Below are positions 37,479 to 48,700 of a stretch of DNA of 64,000 nucleotides, piece by piece. Location of the stretch: NCBI GenBank assembly GCA_002401775.2, contig NVUB02000211.1:1-64000 (forward strand), written 5' to 3'. The notes beneath the pieces were generated by a model, which was not told the origin of the DNA, made no database searches, and was given only the letters and a program-made list of their open reading frames with translations. Both the position numbers and the translations under genes were made by a program. Each line of letters begins with the position of its first letter. Positions within the stretch are counted from its first letter, which is position 1. The DNA comes from Ectothiorhodospiraceae bacterium. GTDB lineage: Bacteria > Pseudomonadota > Gammaproteobacteria > SZUA-152.

Positions 37479-38985
37479 CTTGCGATGGGTGTTAATGCTG
37501 GTGGGTGCTCTGGTGATTGCAGCGGTGTATTTTTCCAGCCGCTTTGAACGTGAAGACTGGACGCGAGAGCGAGAACAGCATCACGCCAAAGCATCGCTCA
37601 GAAAAAAATCAACGGTCAATGCCAATGGACAACGAACCGTTAAAAAAGAGCCCAGCGTCAATAGTGATGTGGAAATAACCGCAGCGGAGGTTTCTACTGC
37701 TCGTCAAGAGCCAATGATTCTGGAATCAGAATCGCCGGAACCTGGATGGCCAGAACCTGAAATGCCAGAAATGGAAAAGTCGAACGAGAGTAGCCATGAG
37801 CCAGTTTCAGCAGAAAAGTCTCCGTCTAAACCACTGACCGAACACTTGGCAGAAGAACAGATAGAAGAACAGACAGAAGAACAGGCTAAAAAACGGGCCT
37901 ATCAACAAGCGGTCATGACGACAGATGATTCCATCCCCTTATTGGAAAATACCCAGAAGATCAAACTTCAAGCGAAAGATAATACGGCGGCAGAGCGACC
38001 TCAAATAAATATTACCGAACCCGAACAGGCGCAAAGCGCTATTCCTCAACTTGATAACAGCACCGCAGTTTCCTCTGCCGTTCAAGAGCCAGTATTAGCA
38101 TCAAAAACAACACCTGACCTGGAAGCGTCTGCTGATATTCCAGCTGCTGAATTACAGGTTAATGAAGATGCATTACCTCAACCTGAAGACGTTGTAGTCT
38201 CAGATACTGACATCAAAAATAACGACTACATCGATACTCGCCATAACAGCCATAACAGCCATAACAGCGACAATAGTAAACCAGTGAATGTGGAATCGGA
38301 TAGCGCTACAACTGAAATCCCTGCAACAGAACTGCTAACGGAAGAGGCCGTATCAAACGCCGGTATTTTATCGGAAATATCAAATAATCACCCATCGGAA
38401 ATGATGACGGCTGAGGCACTTGAAGATGAAATTACAGTTATCGATATTTCCCTTGAACTAGAAGAAGCTGAAGCCGAATTAAAAGCTGAAAAAATGGCAA
38501 CAGAATTATCCGGTGTCGTGGTTATCCCACTGGAGCCAGAACTGGATATTGAACCCTTAGTGCTAATGATTTCTGTAATGGCGGATGATGAACCCTTTGC
38601 GGGCACATTGATTCAAGATGCCCTGCAAGCTGAAGAACTGGTACATGGCGATATGCGTATCTTTCACTACCTGGTATCGGGAAATGATGAATCAGTGTTC
38701 AGTGTGGCAAGCCTGGTAGAGCCAGGGTACTTTGACCCCGGCACTATCGACGAAATGGAAACGCCGGGTCTCACACTATTTTGTCAATTACCGGGCCCAT
38801 TATCCGGAGAAGACGCATTTGAAATCATGCTCGACAAAGGTCGAGGACTGGCGGTTCGTCTCAATGGTCAAATGTGTGACGAGAAACACAGCCCCTTTAC
38901 CAGCCAGGCCAAAACCTACTACCTTGAAAAAATTGCCACATACAATCGTGAAGTGGAATTGGCCAGGAAAAGGGCGGAAGTTTGA
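37471..38985 (+). CDS. zipA: Cell division protein ZipA
   Basis: An inner-membrane anchor for FtsZ. It has 504 residues, longer than E. coli ZipA (328) through an extended acidic Pro/Gln/Glu-rich linker (about 60-345). The membrane helix is at about residues 6-22, followed by a basic segment. The C-terminal FtsZ-binding domain (about 355-495) has VLMISVMADDEPFAG, MRIFHYLVSG, VASLVEPGYFDPGTID and TPGLTLFCQLPGP. A strong AGGAGGT lies seven bases before the ATG. A small HNSHNSHNSDNS repeat is in the linker. ligA, its usual next gene, is absent here. Confidence 0.94.
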   Translation: MDDLRWVLMLVGALVIAAVYFSSRFEREDWTREREQHHAKASLRKKSTVNANGQRTVKKEPSVNSDVEITAAEVSTARQEPMILESESPEPGWPEPEMPEMEKSNESSHEPVSAEKSPSKPLTEHLAEEQIEEQTEEQAKKRAYQQAVMTTDDSIPLLENTQKIKLQAKDNTAAERPQINITEPEQAQSAIPQLDNSTAVSSAVQEPVLASKTTPDLEASADIPAAELQVNEDALPQPEDVVVSDTDIKNNDYIDTRHNSHNSHNSDNSKPVNVESDSATTEIPATELLTEEAVSNAGILSEISNNHPSEMMTAEALEDEITVIDISLELEEAEAELKAEKMATELSGVVVIPLEPELDIEPLVLMISVMADDEPFAGTLIQDALQAEELVHGDMRIFHYLVSGNDESVFSVASLVEPGYFDPGTIDEMETPGLTLFCQLPGPLSGEDAFEIMLDKGRGLAVRLNGQMCDEKHSPFTSQAKTYYLEKIATYNREVELARKRAEV

Positions 38986-39034
38986 GAGGTGAACCTAACG
39001 TAGGTGTTATAACCTCAAAGGGCGAGAGTTAAGC

Positions 39035-39099
39035 GTAGGGTGTACCCTCTGGGGCACTTGTGACCTTTGGTTATAAAGGCACGTATTTTGTGCCCACGT
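39035..39099. repeat. Dispersed hairpin element, copy 2 (inverted)
   Basis: Reverse-orientation relative of 37055-37137 lacking about 18 bp of the second palindrome arm. With copy 1 it brackets zipA. Confidence 0.85.
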
Positions 39100-39197
39100 T
39101 TTAAAATCATATTCCGCGTGGGCACATGAAGCGTGCCCACCCTACGGGGCTGATTTACAAACGGGTGATACTGTCGTGGCTTGTATTAATTGTACAG

Positions 39198-39244
39198 ATC
39201 TAAAAGTAGGTCAGGTTGAGCAGCTACCTGACAAGTTATTTCCG
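39198..39244. repeat. 47-bp direct repeat with hairpin, copy 1
   Basis: It matches 39513-39559 at 45 of 47 positions. The core GTAGGTCAGGTTG..CAGCTACCTGAC can pair with itself and belongs to a dispersed family also seen near 18789, 28085 and 54648. Confidence 0.88.
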
Positions 39245-39311
39245 ATTAATGTGTTATTAACGCAGAGAAGGAAAAGAACGTAGATCAGTTTGCAGTCACC
39301 TGACAGATTAT

Positions 39312-39374
39312 TGTAGGAGCGGCTTCAGCCGCGATAATGGTGATATATCATTCGCGGCTGAAGCCGCTCCTACA
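39312..39374. repeat. Perfect 23-bp inverted repeat
   Basis: Arms 39312-39334 and 39352-39374, based on TGTAGGAGCGGCTTCAGCCG, are perfect reverse complements. This is a REP-like hairpin of a type frequent in Pseudomonas-related genomes. Confidence 0.93.
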
Positions 39375-39512
39375 TGACATAACAATTTCCAGCCGCAACA
39401 ACTTTTCGAAATTTGGCAAGCTTGTGCCCGCTTTCTATCAGGTAACTGCCCACCCTACGGGCCTGACCGACAAAAAATGGGAAAGACCGTTATAGGTAAA
39501 TTGATTGTATGT

Positions 39513-39559
39513 ATCTAAAAGTAGGTCAGGTTGCGCAGCTACCTGACAGGTTATTTCCG
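39513..39559. repeat. 47-bp direct repeat with hairpin, copy 2
   Basis: Partner of 39198-39244, 315 bp downstream. The whole zipA-mfd gap (about 645 bp) is filled with such elements and has no gene. Confidence 0.88.
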
Positions 39560-39630
39560 GTGTCTGTCAGATAACGGCGTAACCCGATTTGCAGACCTTC
39601 AAATACCACAACACCCTACTGGCCTAGCTC

Positions 39631-43341
<3,711 letters not shown>

Positions 43342-43743
43342 GGCGTCTATGTACTAAGTAGTCAGTTATCGGTCGTAAAATTAAGTGTCTGCAATGAATG
43401 CAAGAAGGCGCGTATTGTAGACGCTAGGGCGGTAGTGGGGAAGGGTAGAGATTAGAGGGCGGGAAGCCTGCGAGGAAGTGCCATATTCGTGTTGCTCGGG
43501 TGAAAAAAATGAACACCTCAAAATCTCGTTTTCAGCAGACCTGGCCCCTTCAAAAGGATGGGTTTGGCGGCGCGACTAACCACACCCATTTCAATCCCAT
43601 TTACAATCTTTGCCAGATCCTTCCTTTGCGCACTTTGCGGCGTTGCGAGAGGCGACTGTGCGAGTGGCGATTTTGCGAGAGTATGTACAGGCTCAATACC
43701 GCGAGGCAAATTTAGCCCATGAATGTTCCCGAAAACCCCCAAA
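43342..43743. other. Intergenic region upstream of mfd
   Basis: About 400 bp with no supported gene, terminator or strong repeat. It should contain the mfd promoter. Confidence 0.45.
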
Positions 43744-44280
43744 TTATCGAATTTCGTCGATAGAAAAGTTTTTTTCCTGAATACGCGGGGTAATGAGTGC
43801 GTAGCCTTGATTTTGCCAATGCACGAGTTCAACAACCCCCGACGGCACCAGCAGCACAAAATCCTGTAAATCACTTAATTGATAGCCATAGATGCTCGCC
43901 GTAATCCCGCAGACCCGGAATTCCACACCGAGCTGGGCATAATATTCCATGCGTTGCACGGCTTCTTTGTATTGCGGGTAATTGTCTTTAGCGAAGGCAA
44001 CAATCTCTGTGCCATGGATGATTACTTTGATATCGATGTCATCTGTAGAGAGGTTGTACGGCTCAGCAGTGAGGGGTTCCATCAGCCCTTTGAGCCAATA
44101 CAAGGCAGAATTGATTTTTTGAGGGTGATCAAAGAAAAAATCGTAGACAACTTTTTGCTCGTCAGCATAAGGCGTAGCGACTAATTCTGCTGACTCCTCC
44201 AGCTCCGCCATGCCCCGCAGCGGGAGACACACCAGCAGCAATATCAGTAGAAATCGTAATGAGGTCAAGAGTGAGGTCAT
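43744..44280 (-). CDS. Exported DsrE-family-like protein
   Basis: A protein of 178 residues with a signal peptide (about 1-25). The mature part, KVVYDFFFDHPQKINSALYW, then DIDIKVIIHGTEIVAFAKDN, VEFRVCGITASIYG and VELVHWQNQGYALITPRI, matches a secreted DsrE/DsrF-like family that I associate with sulfur-oxidising and methylotrophic bacteria. One conserved cysteine is in RVCG, the usual position for sulfur-carrier chemistry in DsrE proteins. It lies between pgi and mfd on the same strand with large gaps, so it is probably transcribed alone. The role is not established. Confidence 0.8.
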   Translation of the reverse strand: MTSLLTSLRFLLILLLVCLPLRGMAELEESAELVATPYADEQKVVYDFFFDHPQKINSALYWLKGLMEPLTAEPYNLSTDDIDIKVIIHGTEIVAFAKDNYPQYKEAVQRMEYYAQLGVEFRVCGITASIYGYQLSDLQDFVLLVPSGVVELVHWQNQGYALITPRIQEKNFSIDEIR

Positions 44281-44388
44281 GAGGTCCGAGTCATCGCCTT
44301 ATGAAAATGTATGACAGTGTCATTAACGTAAGGCACATTCCCTGTGTGCAGCACCTGTAATAGCATCTGTATCTGTAGGTTGTAGGTT

Positions 44389-44444
44389 GGCGGTGAGCCT
44401 GCGAACCCCAACATCATTGGCAATGTTGAGGCTCGCAAGCCGCC
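44389..44444. repeat. Imperfect inverted repeat between pgi and the DsrE-like gene
   Basis: The outer arms GGCGG/CCGCC and inner CCAACAT/ATGTTGAGG fold into a hairpin. It follows the pgi stop and could act as a transcript end or be a dispersed element. Confidence 0.65.
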
Positions 44445-44524
44445 TAAGAGCACCGGCTGCTAATATCGCGCAACGGCGAATTATCGTTGGCGTGTCAACT
44501 TACTTTGTCAGCATGCGCGACACG

Positions 44525-45838
44525 CTAAAAATCAGCACTGCGCAGATCAGCCAGGTACTCACGAGTCAGTATCTTGCTTTCTTCTACCGCAGGCTGGTCG
44601 AAAGCATCGACCCCCATCAGTTCAGCCACTACCACGGTCTCCATTTCCAGTAGCATAATGAGTTCACCAATAGCGTAGGCATCACGATCATACAGCCCAA
44701 AAGTGCGATTGGGACGGTTACGACGGGACAGCGTCTCGCGAGTCGCCTTAAGTTCAGAGATAAACAGCTCACCCAGTGTATGGCCCGCAAGCGGCGCCAC
44801 CGCAGGCAGTTCCTGAAAGCGCATGGGAATGCGTCGGCCTTCATGACGCACGCCGGGGCTGGCAATAAAGGTAACCTGCTTGTCATCAGGCCCATCCAAC
44901 ATAAGCTGTAATTGCGAATGCTGGTCAGTCACACCGTGGCTTTCGATGGGCGTCATACCGCGATGACGGCCATCAGCGTCAATTTTGCCCAAGCTCTCAG
45001 CCCACAACTGACGATACCAATTGACCACTAAACGCAGGTTATCGGCATAGGGCATAAAGGCACTAATGGTGCGCCCTTTTTCCGCATGAAGGTATTGAGC
45101 AGCACCACTGAAAAAGGCCGGATTGGTCAAAATGTCTTCAGTAGAGCAGCGCTTCGCCATCGCGCGAGCCCCTTCCAAAACACCACTGACATCCACACCC
45201 GAAATATAAGCCGGTAACAGGCCCACCACCGAAAGCACCGAAAAACGCCCACCCACCGCAGGGTGTTCCACAGGCTTAATACCAAGCTGCTCAGCAATGT
45301 TGTACAGCGCGCCATCCTTGTTTTCAGTGATCACAATAGTGTGCTCACGCACACCCGCTTCACCCAGGTAACGCTCCATGCGGGGCAGCACGGTCAGAAA
45401 CTGGCTCAAAGTCTCAGCAGTATTACCCGACTTAGAGACCACCATGCAAAGTGTTTCACTCCAATTAACATCATTAACCTCGTTGAGAGTACGCGGATCA
45501 ATATTGTCGTAAAACTTCACCTGATTACGCGGCTTATGGTGCCCCAGCGTCCGGGCCAACATTTCACCACCCAAAGACGAGCCACCAATACCAAAAACGA
45601 TGGTGGTCTTAAACTTGTGCGCACATTCACGACCCATCTGCTCAATCGCGTCCAGGTTAGTGGTTTTGGGAAGATTCAAAAAATTGACCGCATCACCCGT
45701 TTGCCACTCCTTAATCTTGGCGCGTAGCCCATCGAGACGCGGAGACAGCGCAGAAATTTCTTCATTGGTAATACCGGCATCACCAATGGTGTCTTTCATA
45801 AAACCACTGGTATCAATGGAAAGTCGAGAAATAGTCAT
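44525..45838 (-). CDS. pgi: Glucose-6-phosphate isomerase
   Basis: Interconverts glucose-6-phosphate and fructose-6-phosphate. It has 437 residues, the short bacterial form, versus 549 in E. coli. Sugar-isomerase signatures are TIVFGIGGSSLGGEMLAR, VVSKSGNTAETL, GGRFSVLSVVGLLP and the base/lysine region MTPIESHGVTDQHSQLQLM. The end EESKILTREYL holds the conserved lysine-glutamate region. It is preceded by a 78-bp gap from the Rap1a-like gene on the same strand, so they may share a transcript. Confidence 0.95.
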   Translation of the reverse strand: MTISRLSIDTSGFMKDTIGDAGITNEEISALSPRLDGLRAKIKEWQTGDAVNFLNLPKTTNLDAIEQMGRECAHKFKTTIVFGIGGSSLGGEMLARTLGHHKPRNQVKFYDNIDPRTLNEVNDVNWSETLCMVVSKSGNTAETLSQFLTVLPRMERYLGEAGVREHTIVITENKDGALYNIAEQLGIKPVEHPAVGGRFSVLSVVGLLPAYISGVDVSGVLEGARAMAKRCSTEDILTNPAFFSGAAQYLHAEKGRTISAFMPYADNLRLVVNWYRQLWAESLGKIDADGRHRGMTPIESHGVTDQHSQLQLMLDGPDDKQVTFIASPGVRHEGRRIPMRFQELPAVAPLAGHTLGELFISELKATRETLSRRNRPNRTFGLYDRDAYAIGELIMLLEMETVVVAELMGVDAFDQPAVEESKILTREYLADLRSADF

Positions 45839-45916
45839 GGTTAAAAATCCTGTTTTAAGATTATTATTCCGTGTCGTGTTAATCGAAACACGTACTCATA
45901 CGCATATTAGCGGTAG

Positions 45917-46441
45917 TTAGCGGCAGGGGAAGGCCGTTTGTAAAGCCTTAATGACCAATACATGCGCCTGACCCCGAAGATACGCCGGATTGTTATTCGC
46001 ATAACTCAGCACGATGCCAATAATATTCTTGTAAGACAACTGCCAGTTAAAGCAATAAACATTAAAAGCCGCCTGATCACCCTTACCATCCGTCGCTAGA
46101 GAATAGCGTAATTTAGCCTGCTTATTAGCGTGTTGACTAGCTTCCATAACCCCACTTAAAAAAGCCATGCAAAGAAAAGCATCATTAGGCGGAGAGTCCG
46201 GCAGCGAACTGAGAGTTGTGCCTGGAGAGGGATCAGAAGACGAATCCGCATCCGACGACTGCTTAAGCGCCTTCCAGGCATTGTCACAACTAATCGCAAG
46301 GCTCGTACCATCCGTAATCGTGTGAACCTCCGGGTACAGCGTGTCAGCCTGGGCGTTAGACCCTACCAGAGCAGCAAAGCCAAATAACAAAAACACCAGA
46401 GACTTAAAGGCAAAGTGGGGAGAGCGTGTAATAAGCATCAT
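45917..46441 (-). CDS. Exported Rap1a/Tai-like protein
   Basis: A protein of 174 residues with a signal peptide ending near NAQA (about 32). FLCMAFLSGVMEA, a later cysteine in VYCFNWQLSYKNIIGIVLSY, NNNPAYLRGQAHVLVIKALQ and the terminal FPC resemble the Rap1a/Tai family. Some members are periplasmic immunity proteins against type VI secretion amidases. No effector or secretion gene is nearby, so an immunity role is not supported here. A Ser/Asp/Pro-rich insertion (about 62-85) separates two halves. Its 5' flank is duplicated 1.6 kb away. Confidence 0.65.
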   Translation of the reverse strand: MMLITRSPHFAFKSLVFLLFGFAALVGSNAQADTLYPEVHTITDGTSLAISCDNAWKALKQSSDADSSSDPSPGTTLSSLPDSPPNDAFLCMAFLSGVMEASQHANKQAKLRYSLATDGKGDQAAFNVYCFNWQLSYKNIIGIVLSYANNNPAYLRGQAHVLVIKALQTAFPCR

Positions 46442-46496
46442 TAATGTCCGACTCTAACGAGGAATAAGACAAACAGTGTACGGGAATGGGGTGGGA
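46442..46496. repeat. Direct repeat flanking accessory block, copy A
   Basis: It matches 48046-48100 with four transitions in about 55 bp. It lies immediately upstream of the Rap1a-like start codon. Confidence 0.9.
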
Positions 46497-46672
46497 GGGC
46501 AAAGCGTGGGGAGGAAGTTGCTTGTATTTGTGGTTCGCTAAAATACGTTATATTGATAAACATCCAAGGTATTTTATTTCGATCTTATTGACCACCGAGC
46601 CAAGAACATGAAATCACCGTCGGTGATTGACATGCGGAAGTACAGCCCCGGATTGTTGCTGGGAATGAACCT

Positions 46673-46703
46673 GTAGGGTGGGCACGTTGTTTGTGCCCAC
46701 GCG
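46673..46703. repeat. GTAGGGTGGGCAC hairpin element
   Basis: GTGGGCAC/GTGCCCAC arms surround GTTGTTT. The same family as 18905-18935, 27896-27968 and parts of 39040-39145. The rest of the 437-bp gap (46442-46878) has only the flanking repeat and a small palindrome (AATCACCG/CGGTGATT near 46611). Confidence 0.85.
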
Positions 46704-46878
46704 TTTCCGGCAAAACTGAGCTGGGAACACGCCTAATTGGTTGTGCGACCACTAAAGGTTAGGTTGTGATAATTTAGAGCGTTATATCGTTTGCTGTTGA
46801 CCAACCCCTTGCTTGCAGTATTCACCCAATAAACATCAAAATTTGCTAAACTACACTAAGCATTCGAGGGTATAAATC

Positions 46879-47079
46879 ATGAGAAAGGTTGAAGAAATAG
46901 AGCAAGACATTGAAAAGCTTAGTAAAAATGAGCTTGAGTCTTTTCGATGCTGGTTTTTCGATTTTGATGCCCAAGCATGGGATAGCCAAATTTTTAATGA
47001 TACTGAAAGTGGCAAACTCGATAAATTGGCAGATGAAGCAATCAATGATTTTCGAACCGGTAAAGCGAGTGAGCTTTGA
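46879..47079 (+). CDS. Antitoxin of a RelE/ParE-type pair
   Basis: An acidic protein of 66 residues: EEIEQDIEKLSKNELESFR, WFFDFDAQAWDSQI and a C-terminal GKLDKLADEAINDFRTGKA. This is a widespread family found directly before small RelE-like toxins. GAGGG lies upstream of the ATG. Its stop overlaps the toxin start by four bases (ATGA). It is expected to bind and neutralise the toxin and repress the operon; no distinct DNA-binding fold is visible by eye. Confidence 0.85.
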   Translation: MRKVEEIEQDIEKLSKNELESFRCWFFDFDAQAWDSQIFNDTESGKLDKLADEAINDFRTGKASEL

Positions 47080-47330
47080 AGCATTTTGCTTCTCCACGTT
47101 TCTGGGAATGCTATCATTCTCTGCCTGAGCCTATTCAAAAACTGGCTGATAAAAACTTTGAACTACTCAAAGAAAACCCGAAACATCCATCGTTACATTT
47201 CAAAAAAATAGGCCGGTTCTGGTCTGCACGAGTTGGACTGGCATACCGCGCACTAGCCGTAGAATCAAACAAAGATATCGTATGGTTTTGGATTGGGAAT
47301 CATAGCGACTACGATAAACTCGTGGGCTAA
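47076..47330 (+). CDS. RelE/ParE-superfamily toxin
   Basis: An 84-residue basic protein: HFASPRFWECYHSLPEPIQK, LLKENPKHPSLHFKKIGRFW, SARVGLAYRALAVE and FWIGNHSDYDKLV. Small ribosome-dependent mRNA-cleaving toxins of the RelE group share this strand-rich C-terminus with conserved Arg, His and Tyr. It overlaps the antitoxin gene by four bases, so the two are translationally coupled. Such pairs are common as mobile or integron cassette cargo, consistent with the flanking direct repeats. Confidence 0.86.
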   Translation: MKHFASPRFWECYHSLPEPIQKLADKNFELLKENPKHPSLHFKKIGRFWSARVGLAYRALAVESNKDIVWFWIGNHSDYDKLVG

Positions 47331-47403
47331 TCGTGGAAAAATACGAATAACTTCCTTTTACACCCATATACGAGCGGGAACATCACACGGAACACCGGTT
47401 AAT

Positions 47404-47622
47404 ATGGTGCGCCTGAGAGAACTCGGTTTATTGCAATGTTTGGGCATCGACAACAGCGACTACGATTGGGTATCGCAGCTGCAACCTCACCAGTTATCTC
47501 GCTGGGCATTTACCTCTATCAAGGGCGTCACAGCGATTGCTTTGAAAGAACTTCACTCTTCTGAAGAATGTTTATCCCTACATATGCAGCCTTACACAAA
47601 ATATAGAGAGCATGATCTCTAA
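47404..47622 (+). CDS. Possible small hypothetical protein
   Basis: An open frame of 72 residues, MVRLRELGLLQCLGIDNSDY onward, between the toxin and the attC-like site. No family is recognised and no clear ribosome site precedes the ATG. It could be a cassette gene or a remnant. Confidence 0.3.
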   Translation: MVRLRELGLLQCLGIDNSDYDWVSQLQPHQLSRWAFTSIKGVTAIALKELHSSEECLSLHMQPYTKYREHDL

Positions 47623-47687
47623 TAAATCCATCAAACGATACTCACTTCGCTACACTTCGTTCGCGCGGTTTATGGTAAACGTTATAT
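47620..47687. other. attC-like palindromic site
   Basis: An imperfect palindrome (CCATCAAACG at 47628 with CGGTTTATGG at 47666) is followed by CGTTATAT at 47680, which resembles the right-hand core of integron attC sites (GTTRRRY) with one mismatch. The next gene starts four bases later, as cassette genes do. Confidence 0.4.
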
Positions 47688-47690
47688 ACA

Positions 47691-48014
47691 ATGAAAAATA
47701 ATCAATTAACAAAAGGTGAAAATCGCCGTGTGATGTACGTCGAAAACAAGGGCGGTGACATCGACGGTGTTGATGCACGAATTGGCTGGGTTACATTCTC
47801 AAAGTCAGGACGTAGCGTTTACTATCGAGGTAAAACACTTAAACGTTCCAACGGCGGAGGCATAGCCGGTAATCATTTTGATGAGGAAACTGGAGAGGAA
47901 TATTGGGTTCCTGGTATTAAAAAACGCGGGTCTAATGTTCACTGGGCAGAATCCGCAAGTATTACCGTGGATGATGACGCCAAAAATGAATACGAGAGAA
48001 TTTTGAATGAATAA
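47691..48014 (+). CDS. Conserved cassette-type hypothetical protein
   Basis: A protein of 107 residues: RRVMYVENKGGDIDGVDARI, WVTFSKSGRSVYYRGKTL, GEEYWVPGIKKRGSNVHWA. I recognise this as a family frequently found as integron gene cassettes and often wrongly labelled as a deoxyxylulose phosphate synthase, which it is not. There is no leader or membrane segment. The gene abuts an attC-like site upstream and a TAACAAATCGTTT half-site just after its stop, then the duplicated repeat. Function unknown. Confidence 0.75.
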   Translation: MKNNQLTKGENRRVMYVENKGGDIDGVDARIGWVTFSKSGRSVYYRGKTLKRSNGGGIAGNHFDEETGEEYWVPGIKKRGSNVHWAESASITVDDDAKNEYERILNE

Positions 48015-48045
48015 CGCACATAACAAATCGTTTAGAGAAGGGTGA

Positions 48046-48100
48046 TAATGTCCGACTCTAACGAAGAATAAGATAAGCAGTATACGGGAATGGGGTGGGG
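48046..48100. repeat. Direct repeat flanking accessory block, copy B
   Basis: Copy of 46442-46496, 1604 bp downstream. Together they bracket the toxin-antitoxin and cassette genes. Confidence 0.9.
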
Positions 48101-48700
48101 GAGGTAGCGGACTAAGGGCAAGAGGACAGGCCGTAGTCGGCCACTCAGCGGGGCAGGTGCCCGTAAGTACCAGCGCTTGAAAATGAACCCGTAGGGCCGA
48201 GTTTCAAACCCGCCCTTCCATCAGATATCACCTATGCGGAAAAAGCCGAAAAGAACCGCCAACCCCTCTCCTCGTCATACCGGCGTAGGCCGGTATCCAG
48301 AAAGCCAGTAAAAACCCCCAGTTTTCAAGAATCGTATTCCTTACCTTACCTTACCTTACCTTACTGGCAGACTGTTGGACTTGCTTGATTGGGTAGCCAA
48401 GGGTTAGGCTGGGTGTCCGTTTTGGTCGGGGCTCTCGCGTAATGCAGAATCTGGGTCGGTATTGTGCACGCTATTCAACGCTACCTAACCATAAGAGAGC
48501 AGGAACGCTGTGGGAATGACGATTCAAGTCCTGCGTAGTGGATGAGGAAACTATTTCCCGATTTGTCAGCGATATACGCGCTAAATCCAATTCGGGAAAA
48601 TAGGGTGGTGAGTCCAGAGGGCTGGCACTAGTCAAGTTATTCAATGGTAATGGAAATATTTTGTTGTTAAGGTGTTTTTAGGCAAAATCAAGGAGAGAGT
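48101..48700. other. Intergenic region upstream of lodA
   Basis: About 600 bp without a gene. It contains a hairpin at 48277-48296 (ATACCGG/CCGGTAT, in a context like the common CGTCAT..CCGG..ATCCAG element) and five TTACC pentamers at 48341-48365. The lodA promoter should lie toward its right end. Confidence 0.65.

Noticed and set aside
37358-37594. 78-codon minus-strand frame over the zipA start
   Set aside because: It lies opposite zipA and its leader with no family pattern.
45917-46441. Rap1a-like protein as part of a type VI secretion effector-immunity pair
   Set aside because: No effector, VgrG or secretion gene is nearby; only weak family resemblance supports it.
47293-47403. Upstream extension of the small frame after the toxin
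   Set aside because: It overlaps the well-supported toxin gene and has no good start.
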